Of a stretch of 6,564 nucleotides of DNA, positions 5,673 through 6,564 are shown piece by piece. The notes beneath the pieces were generated by a model that was given only the letters and a program-made list of their open reading frames with translations, was not told the DNA's origin and searched no databases. The stretch is from an uncultured Collinsella sp. (GTDB taxonomy: Bacteria > Actinomycetota > Coriobacteriia > Coriobacteriales > Coriobacteriaceae). Every line of letters starts with the position of its first letter. The first letter of the stretch is position 1. Both the position numbers and the translations under genes were made by a program. The stretch covers positions 1 through 6,564 of the forward strand of contig CABSDO010000101.1 of the NCBI GenBank assembly GCA_902476475.1, written 5' to 3'.

Positions 5673-6564
5673 CTACAGGCGCTCGCGAACCGCCTCGACC
5701 ACGTTGGCCAGATCGACGAGAACCTCGTCATGGCTCTGCATGTCGCGTACCTTGACCTTGCCGGCGGCAAGCTCGTCGCCACCCAGGACCAGGATGAGCT
5801 TAGCGCCCACCTTGTCGGCCTGCTTAAACTGAGCCTTGAGCGAACGGCCCTGATAGTCTGCCTCGGTCACGATGCCCGCGGCGCGAAGCTCCTGCGTAAT
5901 GACAAAGACGTTCTGGCGCAACTCCTTGCCGGCATTGGCGACGTAGACGCACGGGGCCTCATCGGCACCCAGGTCGCTGCCAAAGGCCTGCAGGGCCAGC
6001 AGGGCGCGCTCAAAACCGACGGCGAAGCCGACGCCGGCCGTGGGCTTGCCGCCCTCGAGCTCGACCAAGCCGTCGTAGCGGCCGCCGCCACCGATGGAGC
6101 CGACGCCGGCACCGGGAGCCTCGACCTCAAAGACGGTGCGGGTGTAGTAGTCCAGACCACGCACCAGGGTGGGATCCTCGACATACTCGATACCGGCGGC
6201 ATCCAGATAGCGCTTGACCTGCTCGTAGTGCTCGCGGCACTCGTCGCACAGGTTGTCGCCCATCAGCGGCGCGTCGGCCATGATCTCGCGGCAGTGGTCG
6301 TTCTTGCAGTCGAAGGCACGCAGCGGGTTGAGCTCGGCGCGCTCGCGGCACTCGTCACACATCTCGTCAGCGTGATCGAGGATAAACTGCTTGACCTGCT
6401 CGCGGTAAGCCGGACGGCACTGAGCGTCGCCCATCGAGTTAATGAGCAGACGGAGCTTGGAAAGATCGAAGCCCAGGCGCTTGTAGAACTCCATGAGCAT
6501 GATGATGCACTCGGCGTCTGCCGCCGGATCGGGACAACCTTTGAGCGCCTCGTTACCTTTTAGG
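5673..6564 (-). CDS. hisS: Histidyl-tRNA synthetase, C-terminal 296 residues (5' end outside the window)
   Basis: This class II aminoacyl-tRNA synthetase charges tRNA-His with histidine in the cytosol. The frame is open to the right edge, so an internal ATG at 6500 is not the start. About 70 percent of a typical ~420-residue protein is visible. Numbering from the first full codon, the histidine-specific signature LVRGLDYYTRTVFE lies at 133-146, followed by the glycine-rich GGGGRYDGL at 158-166. Class II motif 3, GVGFAVGFER, is at 177-186. The last ~90 residues form the anticodon-binding domain. Motifs 1 and 2 would be in the missing part. Six cysteines cluster at 69-109 in the pattern CDEC, C, C, CDEC, within the segment that also carries the family motif NPLRAFDCK. 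Partner genes usually found beside hisS, such as aspS, would lie outside the window. The gene ends with TAG and is followed by a hairpin terminator. Confidence 0.96.
   Translation of the reverse strand, partial: LKGNEALKGCPDPAADAECIIMLMEFYKRLGFDLSKLRLLINSMGDAQCRPAYREQVKQFILDHADEMCDECRERAELNPLRAFDCKNDHCREIMADAPLMGDNLCDECREHYEQVKRYLDAAGIEYVEDPTLVRGLDYYTRTVFEVEAPGAGVGSIGGGGRYDGLVELEGGKPTAGVGFAVGFERALLALQAFGSDLGADEAPCVYVANAGKELRQNVFVITQELRAAGIVTEADYQGRSLKAQFKQADKVGAKLILVLGGDELAAGKVKVRDMQSHDEVLVDLANVVEAVRERL

Noticed and set aside
5547..6563. Plus-strand open frame opposite hisS
   Set aside because: It runs through the hisS terminator and then antisense to an unmistakable HisRS.

Overview
The window carries four protein-coding genes, all on the minus strand. 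In transcription order (right to left) they are hisS (histidyl-tRNA synthetase, 5' end cut by the right edge), ppc (phosphoenolpyruvate carboxylase), larA (nickel-pincer lactate racemase) and an aquaglyceroporin of the LarD / lactic-acid-channel type. Base composition is GC-rich with strong third-position GC bias, which produces long meaningless open frames antisense to every gene. This and the protein sequences suggest a gut Coriobacteriia such as Collinsella. That placement is inferred from recalled resemblance, not from a search.

Layout: hisS ends at 5673 and is followed by a GC-rich hairpin (5580-5615) that probably terminates it. The next ~120 bp hold a good promoter for ppc, with a perfect TATAAT and a 9-bp inverted repeat overlapping its -35. 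ppc (2602-5427) keeps both the catalytic motifs and the aspartate-feedback residues of bacterial PEP carboxylases. It is followed by a large palindromic element (2454-2580) built from two inverted copies of a ~55-60 nt module around a terminator-like hairpin. About 320 bp of non-coding DNA then lead to larA.

larA most likely starts at a TTG (2136). Read from there, its catalytic, nickel-binding and cofactor-attachment residues fall at the same numbers as in the Lactobacillus plantarum enzyme. The channel gene follows after 48 bp, and the pair looks like one transcription unit: the channel would pass lactic acid and LarA would interconvert D- and L-lactate. The cofactor-making genes larB, larC and larE are not in the window. 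After the channel gene the window ends inside another copy of the module found after ppc.

The least explained features are this shared 3'-end module (a 14-bp identical core after two different genes), the Gln in the second NPA motif of the channel, and a possible hairpin covering part of the larA ribosome binding site. I see no mobile-element genes, CRISPR, tRNA or rRNA.
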